A stretch of DNA of 64,000 nt from JABDBE01 sp963832245 (GTDB taxonomy: Bacteria > Acidobacteriota > Terriglobia > Terriglobales > Acidobacteriaceae). Below are positions 8,590-14,834 of this stretch, one piece after another; positions within the stretch are counted from its first letter, which is position 1; each line of letters opens with the position of its first letter. The translations under genes were made by a program, and so were the position numbers. The stretch is taken from the NCBI GenBank assembly GCA_963832245.1, contig CAWHTG010000002.1, positions 620,001 to 684,000 on the forward strand. Reading direction: 5' to 3'. Under the pieces are notes generated by a model. The model saw nothing but the letters and a program-made list of their open reading frames with translations, was not told the DNA's origin and made no database searches.

Positions 8590-10431
8590 GTGTTAGAAAG
8601 CAAGAGCAACGGGAGTTCGCCTCCGGCCACGATTGCGGCAACCGGAGGACAAGTTGGCGACATAAGGATTGCCGAGCCGGCGCAGTTCCGCATGGTGCTG
8701 ATGTCGCTTCTGGCGGCAGGGATTGGTTTGCTCGCGGGCCTGATCGCGTTCGCGTTGTACAAGTTGATTGGCCTGTTCACCAACATCTTCTTTTATCATC
8801 GCTTCGTCGCCGAATTCCTCAGCGCGCGCCACAACCAGCTAGGGCTGTGGGTAATTCCGATTCCTGTTATTGGCGGAATTATTGTCGGCTTCATGGCGAA
8901 ATACGGGACGTCAAAGATTAAAGGACACGGCATTCCCGAAGCCATGGAAGCGGTGATGGTGAATCGCAGCCGCATTGAGCCGCGGGTTGCGATTCTGAAA
9001 CCTATTTCCGCGGCGATTGCGATTGGTACGGGCGGTCCTTTCGGCGCGGAGGGACCGATTATTCAAACCGGCGGCGCCGTCGGTTCTCTGGTCGGGCAGG
9101 CGTTCCACACCACGGGTTCGGAACGCAAGGTACTACTGGCGTGCGGGGCCGCCGCGGGTATGTCGGCCACTTTCAATACTCCTATCGCAGGCGTAATTCT
9201 GGCAATCGAACTGCTCCTTTTTGAATTTAAGGCGCGATCGTTTATTCCCCTGGTGATCGCGAGCACCCTGGCAACGGCCGTCCACATGCAACTTCTGGGG
9301 GCAGGTCCGATGTTCAAGGTCACGCCCATGGACTTCGGCGTTCCGCATGCTCTGCCGTTTTATCTGTTGCTGGGTTTGTTATGCGGATTGGCTGCAGTGG
9401 CATTTAGCAAGTTGCTCTACTGGACCGAAGATCAGTTCGAAAAATTGCCGGTGGACGAACTGTGGTGGCCTGCGATCGGGGCGCTGGGCTTGGGAATTAT
9501 CGGCTATTTCGTGCCCCGGGTTCTCGGCGTGGGCTATGACACGATCGGTGACATTCTGAATGCGAATCTGGCCTGGAAACTGCTGTTGGTGATTATGGTT
9601 GCGAAAGCGGTGGCGCTGGTCATCTCGCTGGGATCGGGAACCTCGGGCGGACTGCTGGCGCCCATGTTCATGTCGAGCGCAGCCATGGGAGGAGTATTCG
9701 CCATGGGCATGGACAGAATTTTTCCATCGGCGAATCTGTCGGCGGGAGCATTTGCATTGGTTGCGATGGGAGCGGTTTTCGGTGCGGCGTCGCGGGCGAC
9801 CTTCTCCTTCATTATTTTTGCGTTCGAAATTACCCGCGATTACAACTCGGTGTTGCCGTTAATGCTGGTCAGCGTGATTGCGGACGGCGTTGCGATGTGG
9901 CTGATGCCAAGGGCTTCGATCATGACCGAGAAACTGGCGCGCCGCGGGCTGCACATCCACCAGGACTACGAAGCCGATGTGCTGGAGCAGGTCAGAGTTT
10001 CCGAGACCATGGATCAAGATGTACCCAAGCTTCCCGCTGCCATGAAAATCAGCGAGTTGTCGGACTCGATCGCACGCCGCGATCCCGAAGTCTGCCGGCA
10101 TCAGGGAATGCTCATCCTCGATACCGAGGGCAAACTGGCCGGCGTGATCACACGAGGTGATGTGATGCGCACCCTCGACGCCGACCCGACCGGGGCCGCG
10201 ACGGTGCTCGATGCCGGCACGCGCGATGTTGTCGTCACGTTTCCGGATGAGACGCTGCACGAGGCTTCGGCGAAGATGCTGCGCAACAATATCGGCCGTC
10301 TGCCCGTCGTGGACCGCAAGGATCCGCGGACGGTGGTTGGTTACCTGGGCCGGCCCGGGATTATGGCCGCGCGTTTGCGCCGTCTAGATGAAGAGCATGT
10401 GAGGGAGCCCGGCTGGATCAAGCGGTTCTAG
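8590..10431 (+). CDS. CLC-family anion channel/transporter with C-terminal CBS pair
   Basis: The 613-residue protein has a CLC membrane domain (about 30-450) followed by two CBS domains (about 466-600; LILDTEGKLAGVITRGDVMR, then GRLPVVDRKDPRTVVGYLGR). Compared with E. coli ClcA: GSGIP is GHGIP at 112-116, GREGP is GAEGP at 152-156 keeping the gating glutamate (Glu154), the FNTPIAGV helix start is kept, the inner proton glutamate Glu203 is replaced by Leu208, and GIFAP is GLLAP. The altered filter and loss of the inner glutamate leave open whether it is a channel or antiporter and which anion it carries. It starts on GTG directly after the marR stop. Confidence 0.9.
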   Translation: MLESKSNGSSPPATIAATGGQVGDIRIAEPAQFRMVLMSLLAAGIGLLAGLIAFALYKLIGLFTNIFFYHRFVAEFLSARHNQLGLWVIPIPVIGGIIVGFMAKYGTSKIKGHGIPEAMEAVMVNRSRIEPRVAILKPISAAIAIGTGGPFGAEGPIIQTGGAVGSLVGQAFHTTGSERKVLLACGAAAGMSATFNTPIAGVILAIELLLFEFKARSFIPLVIASTLATAVHMQLLGAGPMFKVTPMDFGVPHALPFYLLLGLLCGLAAVAFSKLLYWTEDQFEKLPVDELWWPAIGALGLGIIGYFVPRVLGVGYDTIGDILNANLAWKLLLVIMVAKAVALVISLGSGTSGGLLAPMFMSSAAMGGVFAMGMDRIFPSANLSAGAFALVAMGAVFGAASRATFSFIIFAFEITRDYNSVLPLMLVSVIADGVAMWLMPRASIMTEKLARRGLHIHQDYEADVLEQVRVSETMDQDVPKLPAAMKISELSDSIARRDPEVCRHQGMLILDTEGKLAGVITRGDVMRTLDADPTGAATVLDAGTRDVVVTFPDETLHEASAKMLRNNIGRLPVVDRKDPRTVVGYLGRPGIMAARLRRLDEEHVREPGWIKRF

Positions 10432-10488
10432 TTGCCAGCGGCTGTGAGTTTTTTGGCTCTCGCATAGAGTTTACGCACTACGCGCGAG

Positions 10489-10523
10489 ATCCTTCCCCGG
10501 CTGAAGCCGGGTTCAGGATGATG
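10489..10523. repeat. Short palindromic repeat after the CLC gene
   Basis: AGATCCTTCCCCGGCTGAAGCCGGGTTCAGGATGAT type hairpin between convergent genes (quoted here by its ends AGATCCTTCC and TTCAGGATGAT; the centre is CCCGGC-TGAA-GCCGGG). Possibly a bidirectional terminator without a T-run, or another dispersed palindrome. Confidence 0.6.
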
Positions 10524-10561
10524 TCGATTGGGAGGGATTTTATTTATTAGAAAACGTGGTG

Positions 10562-11593
10562 TCAGTGATCAGTGGACACCGGCGTGTTGTTCAGCTGTGA
10601 TTTATCTTCTTCGGACACAGCAGCGGACTTGGCTGCGCTGGACTTTGCCGCCACGATCAGCGGTTTTAGCGCGCGCACGGAAACGCCCAAGGTGCCGCCG
10701 GAGAAGCCGTCGATATAGGCGGCGTTGACACCGATCACCTCGCCTTTCGAGTTGAACACGGGACCGCCGCTGCCGCCGTGAGCGGTGGGCGCGTCGTAGA
10801 TGAGTTTGTCGCCAACCACATCTCCCAAATGCCCACAGGTCGAGGATGGCCGGATCAACGAGAGCGCGGCCAGTTCGTTGGCGGCGCCCTGATCATCACG
10901 GCGGTAGGCTAGGCGGTCGTAGACTGCGGGCGGTGATTTCGCAACCATACCCAGCACGCCCATGGGATATCCCACGACCGCAACCAGCTCCCCGGGATTT
11001 GGAATGTCGGCGGCCAGAGGCACAGGCCGAAGCTCATGCACAGCCTCGGTGTCCTCGATCTGAAGCACGGCCAAGTCTCCTTGCGCCGACACCACCGCTG
11101 GCGTGATATTCACCGGCGTGGGCAGGCCGGGAAAGAAGGCTAATAACTTTTCCAGCCGTGGCACCGCCCCTCTGCGAATCAACAATGCAGATTCGGGATC
11201 TTCATACCAGGGCTCGGCGACGTGACGGTTGGTTGCGAGCAAACCGTCGGAGACGACGAAGCCTGTGCCGGAGATACGCGCGCGCAACTCAGGCTGGCGG
11301 CCGCGAAATCCGACCTGGTACACGCCGAAGATGTAGCAAATGGAATCGCGGTAACGGTGCAGGACTTGGGCGGGCATGGCCTGCTCTTGTTCGAGCTGTT
11401 GCACTTGGTGTGCGAGCTGCAGCACCTCCCGTTGGAGATCGTTTTTCTCTGGATCGGGCGGTTGAGCTGCTGGGTAATAGTGAACCATCAGAATCATGCC
11501 CGCAAGCAAGCACACTCCCAACACCCCTTCCAGCATCCGCTGCCACATGGTGCAGACTGGTTCTTCCGAAATTCGTGAATTGCTTTCGGCCAT
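10562..11593 (-). CDS. Membrane-anchored trypsin-like serine protease
   Basis: The 343-residue protein has one transmembrane helix at about 20-39, a short Gln/Glu-rich coiled coil (51-75), then a chymotrypsin-fold domain. The catalytic triad is intact: His124 (TNRHVAEP), Asp173 (QGDLAVLQIED), Ser275 (HGGSGGPVF). No PDZ domain follows, unlike DegP/DegS. The orientation implies a periplasmic catalytic domain. It might act in envelope stress or processing of exported proteins, but no partner is adjacent. Confidence 0.85.
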   Translation of the reverse strand: MAESNSRISEEPVCTMWQRMLEGVLGVCLLAGMILMVHYYPAAQPPDPEKNDLQREVLQLAHQVQQLEQEQAMPAQVLHRYRDSICYIFGVYQVGFRGRQPELRARISGTGFVVSDGLLATNRHVAEPWYEDPESALLIRRGAVPRLEKLLAFFPGLPTPVNITPAVVSAQGDLAVLQIEDTEAVHELRPVPLAADIPNPGELVAVVGYPMGVLGMVAKSPPAVYDRLAYRRDDQGAANELAALSLIRPSSTCGHLGDVVGDKLIYDAPTAHGGSGGPVFNSKGEVIGVNAAYIDGFSGGTLGVSVRALKPLIVAAKSSAAKSAAVSEEDKSQLNNTPVSTDH

Positions 11594-12063
11594 GAGGCTA
11601 GTGCAGGCTGCCAGCGGCCAGTGGAGGACCTTATGCCGCGGGCGCGACCTGTGACGCTATTCTCCGCCTCGGGGTGCGCCGTTCCTACGGTACGGAGGGC
11701 GATGTACAAGTGGGTAGGAGTCCGGTTTCAAACAATTGATTCTATAAGCATTGCAGGAAGATGAGTGGGTAAGGTAACGCGTCCGAATGACTTATGGAGA
11801 GGATACTGTTACCGCGAGTGCGGTGCACTATCCTTGCAGCAGGACATGGGTTCCAGGCCAGCAATCCGCACTCCCCCTGTTTGAAATTATTCTCGCCTTG
11901 AACGAGAAAACAAAATACCTTTCGCAGGCGTCTAACTCAGCGGTTCACGGTTGTCGGTTTGAGTTGTGCGCACTACGTTCTCGTACCAGGTCTGCCCCCG
12001 AAAGCACAATCCGGCATGTTATAATTTTTGATCTCAGTTGCGCTGTAGCTGACGGAGGATTGT
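11594..12063. other. Intergenic region before the translation operon
   Basis: A 470-base gap between the divergent protease and infC. The downstream part carries a consensus TATAAT at 12020-12025, which would put the infC transcript start near 12032; no good -35 is visible. I see no tRNA and no thrS. A plus-strand open frame (11787-12071) runs into the infC start but has no ribosome site or recognisable content, so I do not call it a gene. Confidence 0.5.
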
Positions 12064-12633
12064 ATCGATAAACGCTTTATCCGCACGAACGATCGTATTC
12101 GAGCGCGTGAAATTCGAGTGATTGGGGACGAGGGCGAACAGATCGGCGTGATGCCTCCCTACGAAGCGCTCAAGATGGCCCGCGAAAAGAACCTGGATCT
12201 GGTTGAGATTTCGCCCACCGCAGTTCCTCCCGTGTGCCGCATTATGGATTACGGGAAATTTCTCTACCAACAGGAGAAAAAAGAACGCGAGGCCAAAAAG
12301 CACCAGAAGACGATTACGGTCAAGGAAGTTAAGTTTCGCATCAACGTGGACGACCACGACTACGAGACCAAGAAGAATCACGTGCTGCGCTTCCTCGACG
12401 AAGGCGACAAGGTCAAGGCAACGATTTTTTTCCGCGGACGCGAGATGACGCGCACCGGCCTGGGACGCCAGATTTTGGAACGATTGATTAAGGACGTTCA
12501 AGACAAAAGCATTGTGGAGTTTCGTCCCCGCCAGGAGGGAAATACGCTGCACGCGATCCTGGCGCCGAAGAAGGAAACGGGACAAAAGCCGCACGCCGCG
12601 CCGCCAGCCCAGGATCGCGCAGCGAAAGCGTAA
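12064..12633 (+). CDS. infC: Translation initiation factor IF-3, probable ATC start codon
   Basis: The protein has the full IF-3 layout: N domain with ARE-IRVIGDEGEQIGVM and EISPTAVPPVCRIMDYGKF, a basic linker (QQEKKEREAKKHQKT), and the C domain VKEVKFRINVDDHDYETK...FRGREMTRTGLGRQIL. The first ATG/GTG-type start in frame (GTG at 12118) would remove the conserved DKRFIRTNDRIRAREIR start of the N domain. Reading upstream, the frame stays open to an ATC at 12064 which is preceded, with a 5-base spacer, by a perfect GGAGG at 12054-12058. From there the product is 189 residues, the normal IF-3 length. Rare start codons (AUU in E. coli) underlie IF-3 autoregulation, so ATC is plausible. First gene of infC-rpmI-rplT-pheS-pheT. 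Confidence 0.9.
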   Translation: MDKRFIRTNDRIRAREIRVIGDEGEQIGVMPPYEALKMAREKNLDLVEISPTAVPPVCRIMDYGKFLYQQEKKEREAKKHQKTITVKEVKFRINVDDHDYETKKNHVLRFLDEGDKVKATIFFRGREMTRTGLGRQILERLIKDVQDKSIVEFRPRQEGNTLHAILAPKKETGQKPHAAPPAQDRAAKA

Positions 12634-12644
12634 TTGAATTCTAA

Positions 12645-12711
12645 AGCACTCAGCACTCAGCCTTCGGGCGTTTTTGCTGAGTGCTGAATGCTAAGTGCTG
12701 AATGCTGATTC
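12645..12711. repeat. Heptamer repeat array between infC and rpmI
   Basis: Left arm AGCACTC-AGCACTC-AGC (12645-12661) faces a right arm of GCTGAGT, GCTGAAT, GCTAAGT, GCTGAAT, GCTGATT (12676-12710). The arms are inverted, so AGCACTCAGC pairs with GCTGAGTGCT around a loop containing TTCGGGCGTTTTT. The array ends 10 bases before the rpmI ATG. Confidence 0.85.
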
Positions 12712-12721
12712 TCGAGGACTT

Positions 12722-12916
12722 ATGCCAAAGTTGAAAACCCATAAAGGCGCGGCCAAGCGCTTCAAGAAAACTGCAACCGGGAAGGTGAAGCGCGGGCATT
12801 CACATTTGCGCCACCAGCTGACCTCGAAGTCTCACAAGCGCAAAAAGAAGTTGGGCCACGCAGTACTGGTCAGCGACGCGGACACGCCCAAGATCAAGCG
12901 AATGATTCCGTACTAG
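12722..12916 (+). CDS. rpmI: 50S ribosomal protein L35
   Basis: This 64-residue basic protein begins MPKLKTHKGAAKRFKKT, the standard L35 N-terminus, and continues GHSHLRHQLTSKSHKRKKKL. It lies in the universal order infC-rpmI-rplT. I start at 12722; an in-frame ATG at 12695 falls in the repeat array and would add non-conserved residues. Part of the large ribosomal subunit. Confidence 0.97.
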   Translation: MPKLKTHKGAAKRFKKTATGKVKRGHSHLRHQLTSKSHKRKKKLGHAVLVSDADTPKIKRMIPY

Positions 12917-12937
12917 AATGGCAGTAAGTTTGTGTGG

Positions 12938-12991
12938 TAGCGGGCGACTCGCCCGCTTTGCGGGCTGCGAATCCTTGTGATTCTGCGGCCC
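12938..12991. repeat. Palindromes in the rpmI/rplT gap
   Basis: Two adjoining hairpin motifs: AGCGGGCGACTCGCCCGCT and GGGCTGCGAATCCTTGTGAT followed by TCTGCGGCCC. They match the style of dispersed repeats elsewhere in the window. A good AAAAAGGAGC ribosome site for rplT follows at about 13060. Confidence 0.65.
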
Positions 12992-13073
12992 CCGGTGTGT
13001 GAAGAGGTGATAAAGACTGCTTCAGTCTCCTGCCTCCAGCCGCCGTAAATCGAAATAAAAAAGGAGCAGATCA

Positions 13074-13439
13074 ATGCCTCGTGTAAAACGTGGGACCAAA
13101 CGGCGCGCCAAGCGCAAAAAAATATTAGACCGCGCCAGCGGTTACTTCCTCACAAAATCCAAGCTATATCGATCGGCCAAAGAAGCCGTCGAGCGCGGCC
13201 TGAAATTTGCATATTCCGGGCGCAAACAGCGCAAGCGGCAATTCCGGTCGCTGTGGATCGTACGCATCGGCGCCGCCGCCAAGCTAAACGGGATGAGCTA
13301 TAACCAGTTCATCCACGGCCTAAAGAAGGCAGGCGTGGAACTGGATCGCAAAATTCTCGCGGACCTGGCGGTAAAGGACGCTGCAGCCTTTAAGAGCCTC
13401 GCCGAGCAGGCGAAGGCCGCTATCGGCGAGGCGGCGTAG
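13074..13439 (+). CDS. rplT: 50S ribosomal protein L20
   Basis: This 121-residue protein starts MPRVKRGTKRRAKRKKILD, has GYFLTKSKLYRSAKEAVERGLKFAYSGRKQRKR and the conserved LWIVRIGAAAKLNGMSYNQFIHGL core. Length equals the family norm. It binds 23S rRNA and in several bacteria represses its own operon through the leader RNA. Strong GGAG ribosome site 8 bases upstream. Confidence 0.98.
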   Translation: MPRVKRGTKRRAKRKKILDRASGYFLTKSKLYRSAKEAVERGLKFAYSGRKQRKRQFRSLWIVRIGAAAKLNGMSYNQFIHGLKKAGVELDRKILADLAVKDAAAFKSLAEQAKAAIGEAA

Positions 13440-13446
13440 TCTTAAC

Positions 13447-13560
13447 CCCAGCACTCAGCATTTAGCCAATTCAGATTGTCATTCCGAGCGGGCGTTAGCC
13501 CACGAGGGACTGCAGTTCGTTGACCGCGAAAAAACTACAGATCCTTCGCTCTGATCTTGA
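13447..13560. repeat. Heptamer remnant plus long inverted repeat before pheS
   Basis: AGCACTCAGCATTTAGCC at 13449-13466 is a short version of the heptamer array upstream. It is followed by ATTGTCATTCCGAGCG...GACTGCAG (13474-13515) and, in opposite sense, CTACAGATCCTTCGCTC (13537-13553). The same inverted-repeat family fills 21127-21240. The pheS start codon lies just after it, without a ribosome site of its own. Confidence 0.7.
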
Positions 13561-13561
13561 T

Positions 13562-14755
13562 ATGAGTCCGAAGAAAACATCGACGTACACAGTTCCGAAG
13601 TTGAAGGATTTCTCCGCAGCGGCTCTGGACGAGGCCGCCAAGAAATTGCTCGCTGCGCTCGAAGCGGAGGCTGCGGCAGTCAGTACTGAGGCCGAGTGGA
13701 AAACATTTCGCGACCGCTGGATGGCGCGGGCGAACGGTCTTCTTACCCAAGTCAATACTCTATGGCTGAAAGCTGCGCCGAAGGATGCAAAGCGCGATGC
13801 TGGCCAACGGGTCAACGAGCTCAAAACCAAAGTCGAGCAGATGGTCGATGCGACATCTGATCGCGTGCTGAGTCAGGCTCACACCGGAGGCCGGTCTCTT
13901 GGGCGCGCGAAGACTCGGGATGCCGCTTTCCACCCTGGCTCTGGAGCAGCGGCCTCCGGAGAGCGTATAGACGTAACACTCCCAGGTATTCGCCGTCCTC
14001 TCGGGGCGGAGCATCCTGTTATCAAGACCATGAACGAAATGGTCGGGGTATTTCGTAATCTCGGATATTCGGTCGAGGAGGGACCGGAGATTGAGACTGA
14101 CTATTACAATTTCGAGGCGCTGAATTTTCCTCCCAATCATCCGGCGCGGGATACGCAGGACACGCTGTTCATCGCCAATCAGGAATCGAAGCCGCTGCGC
14201 GACCGGTTGCTGTTGCGCACCCACACTTCTCCGGTGCAGATCCGCACCATGGAGAAGATGAAGCCGCCGTTGCGCGTGGTTTGTCCGGGCAAAGTCCATC
14301 GCAATGATGCACCGGATGCTACGCACTCTCCGATCTTCCATCAGATCGAGGGACTGGCGGTGGATACGAACATTACTTTCTGCGATTTGAAGGGCACGCT
14401 CGATCACGCCATGAAGGCAATGTTTGGCTCGAGTGTGCGGACTCGGTTTTATCCTTCATTTTTCCCTTTCACCGAGCCCAGCGCGGATGTGCAGATCAGT
14501 TGCATTTTTTGCGGAGGGCGCGGATATCGCGATGGCGGTCCCTGCCGCAACTGCAAGGCCAGCGGTTGGATTGAGTTGCTGGGTTGCGGCATGGTCGATC
14601 CGAACGTTTATGGGTTTGTGGATTATGATCCGAAAAAAGTCAGCGGGTTCGCATTCGGCATGGGCGTGGAGCGCATCGCCATTCTGAAATATGGAGTGGA
14701 CGATATTCAGCTGTTCTTCAACGGAGATGTGAGGTTCTTGGAGCAATTTGTATAA
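13562..14755 (+). CDS. pheS: Phenylalanyl-tRNA synthetase alpha subunit
   Basis: The catalytic subunit attaches Phe to tRNA-Phe together with PheT. Visible are the N-terminal coiled coil (about 15-95), class II motifs 1-3 including FNFPPNHPARDTQDTLF-type sequence (EALNFPPNHPARDTQDT), LLLRTHTSPVQIRTM, GKVHRNDAPDATHSPIFHQIEGL, and GFAFGMGVERIAILKYGVDD near the end. A cysteine cluster CIFCGGRGYRDGGPCRNC sits before GWIELLGCGMVDP, a known variant of the family. From the ATG at 13562 it has 397 residues, longer than the usual 340 because of the N-terminal arm. An upstream in-frame start at 13520 lies within a repeat and is less likely. Confidence 0.93.
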   Translation: MSPKKTSTYTVPKLKDFSAAALDEAAKKLLAALEAEAAAVSTEAEWKTFRDRWMARANGLLTQVNTLWLKAAPKDAKRDAGQRVNELKTKVEQMVDATSDRVLSQAHTGGRSLGRAKTRDAAFHPGSGAAASGERIDVTLPGIRRPLGAEHPVIKTMNEMVGVFRNLGYSVEEGPEIETDYYNFEALNFPPNHPARDTQDTLFIANQESKPLRDRLLLRTHTSPVQIRTMEKMKPPLRVVCPGKVHRNDAPDATHSPIFHQIEGLAVDTNITFCDLKGTLDHAMKAMFGSSVRTRFYPSFFPFTEPSADVQISCIFCGGRGYRDGGPCRNCKASGWIELLGCGMVDPNVYGFVDYDPKKVSGFAFGMGVERIAILKYGVDDIQLFFNGDVRFLEQFV

Positions 14756-14756
14756 A

Positions 14757-14832
14757 AGCTATCAGCTGTCAGCTATCAGCTATCAGTCATACATCCTAGC
14801 TGAAAGCTGAGAGCTGAAAGCCGAAAGCTGAG
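14757..14832. repeat. Inverted heptamer arrays between pheS and pheT
   Basis: Left array: AGCTATC, AGCTGTC, AGCTATC, AGCTATC (14757-14784). Right array: AGCTGAA, AGCTGAG, AGCTGAA, AGCCGAA, AGCTGAG (14798-14832). The right array runs to within two bases of the pheT ATG, so its last unit is in the position of the ribosome site. Confidence 0.9.
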
Positions 14833-14834
14833 TA

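Noticed and set aside
11787..12071. Open frame upstream of infC
   Set aside because: Composition and lack of ribosome site do not support a gene; it runs across the infC promoter and start.
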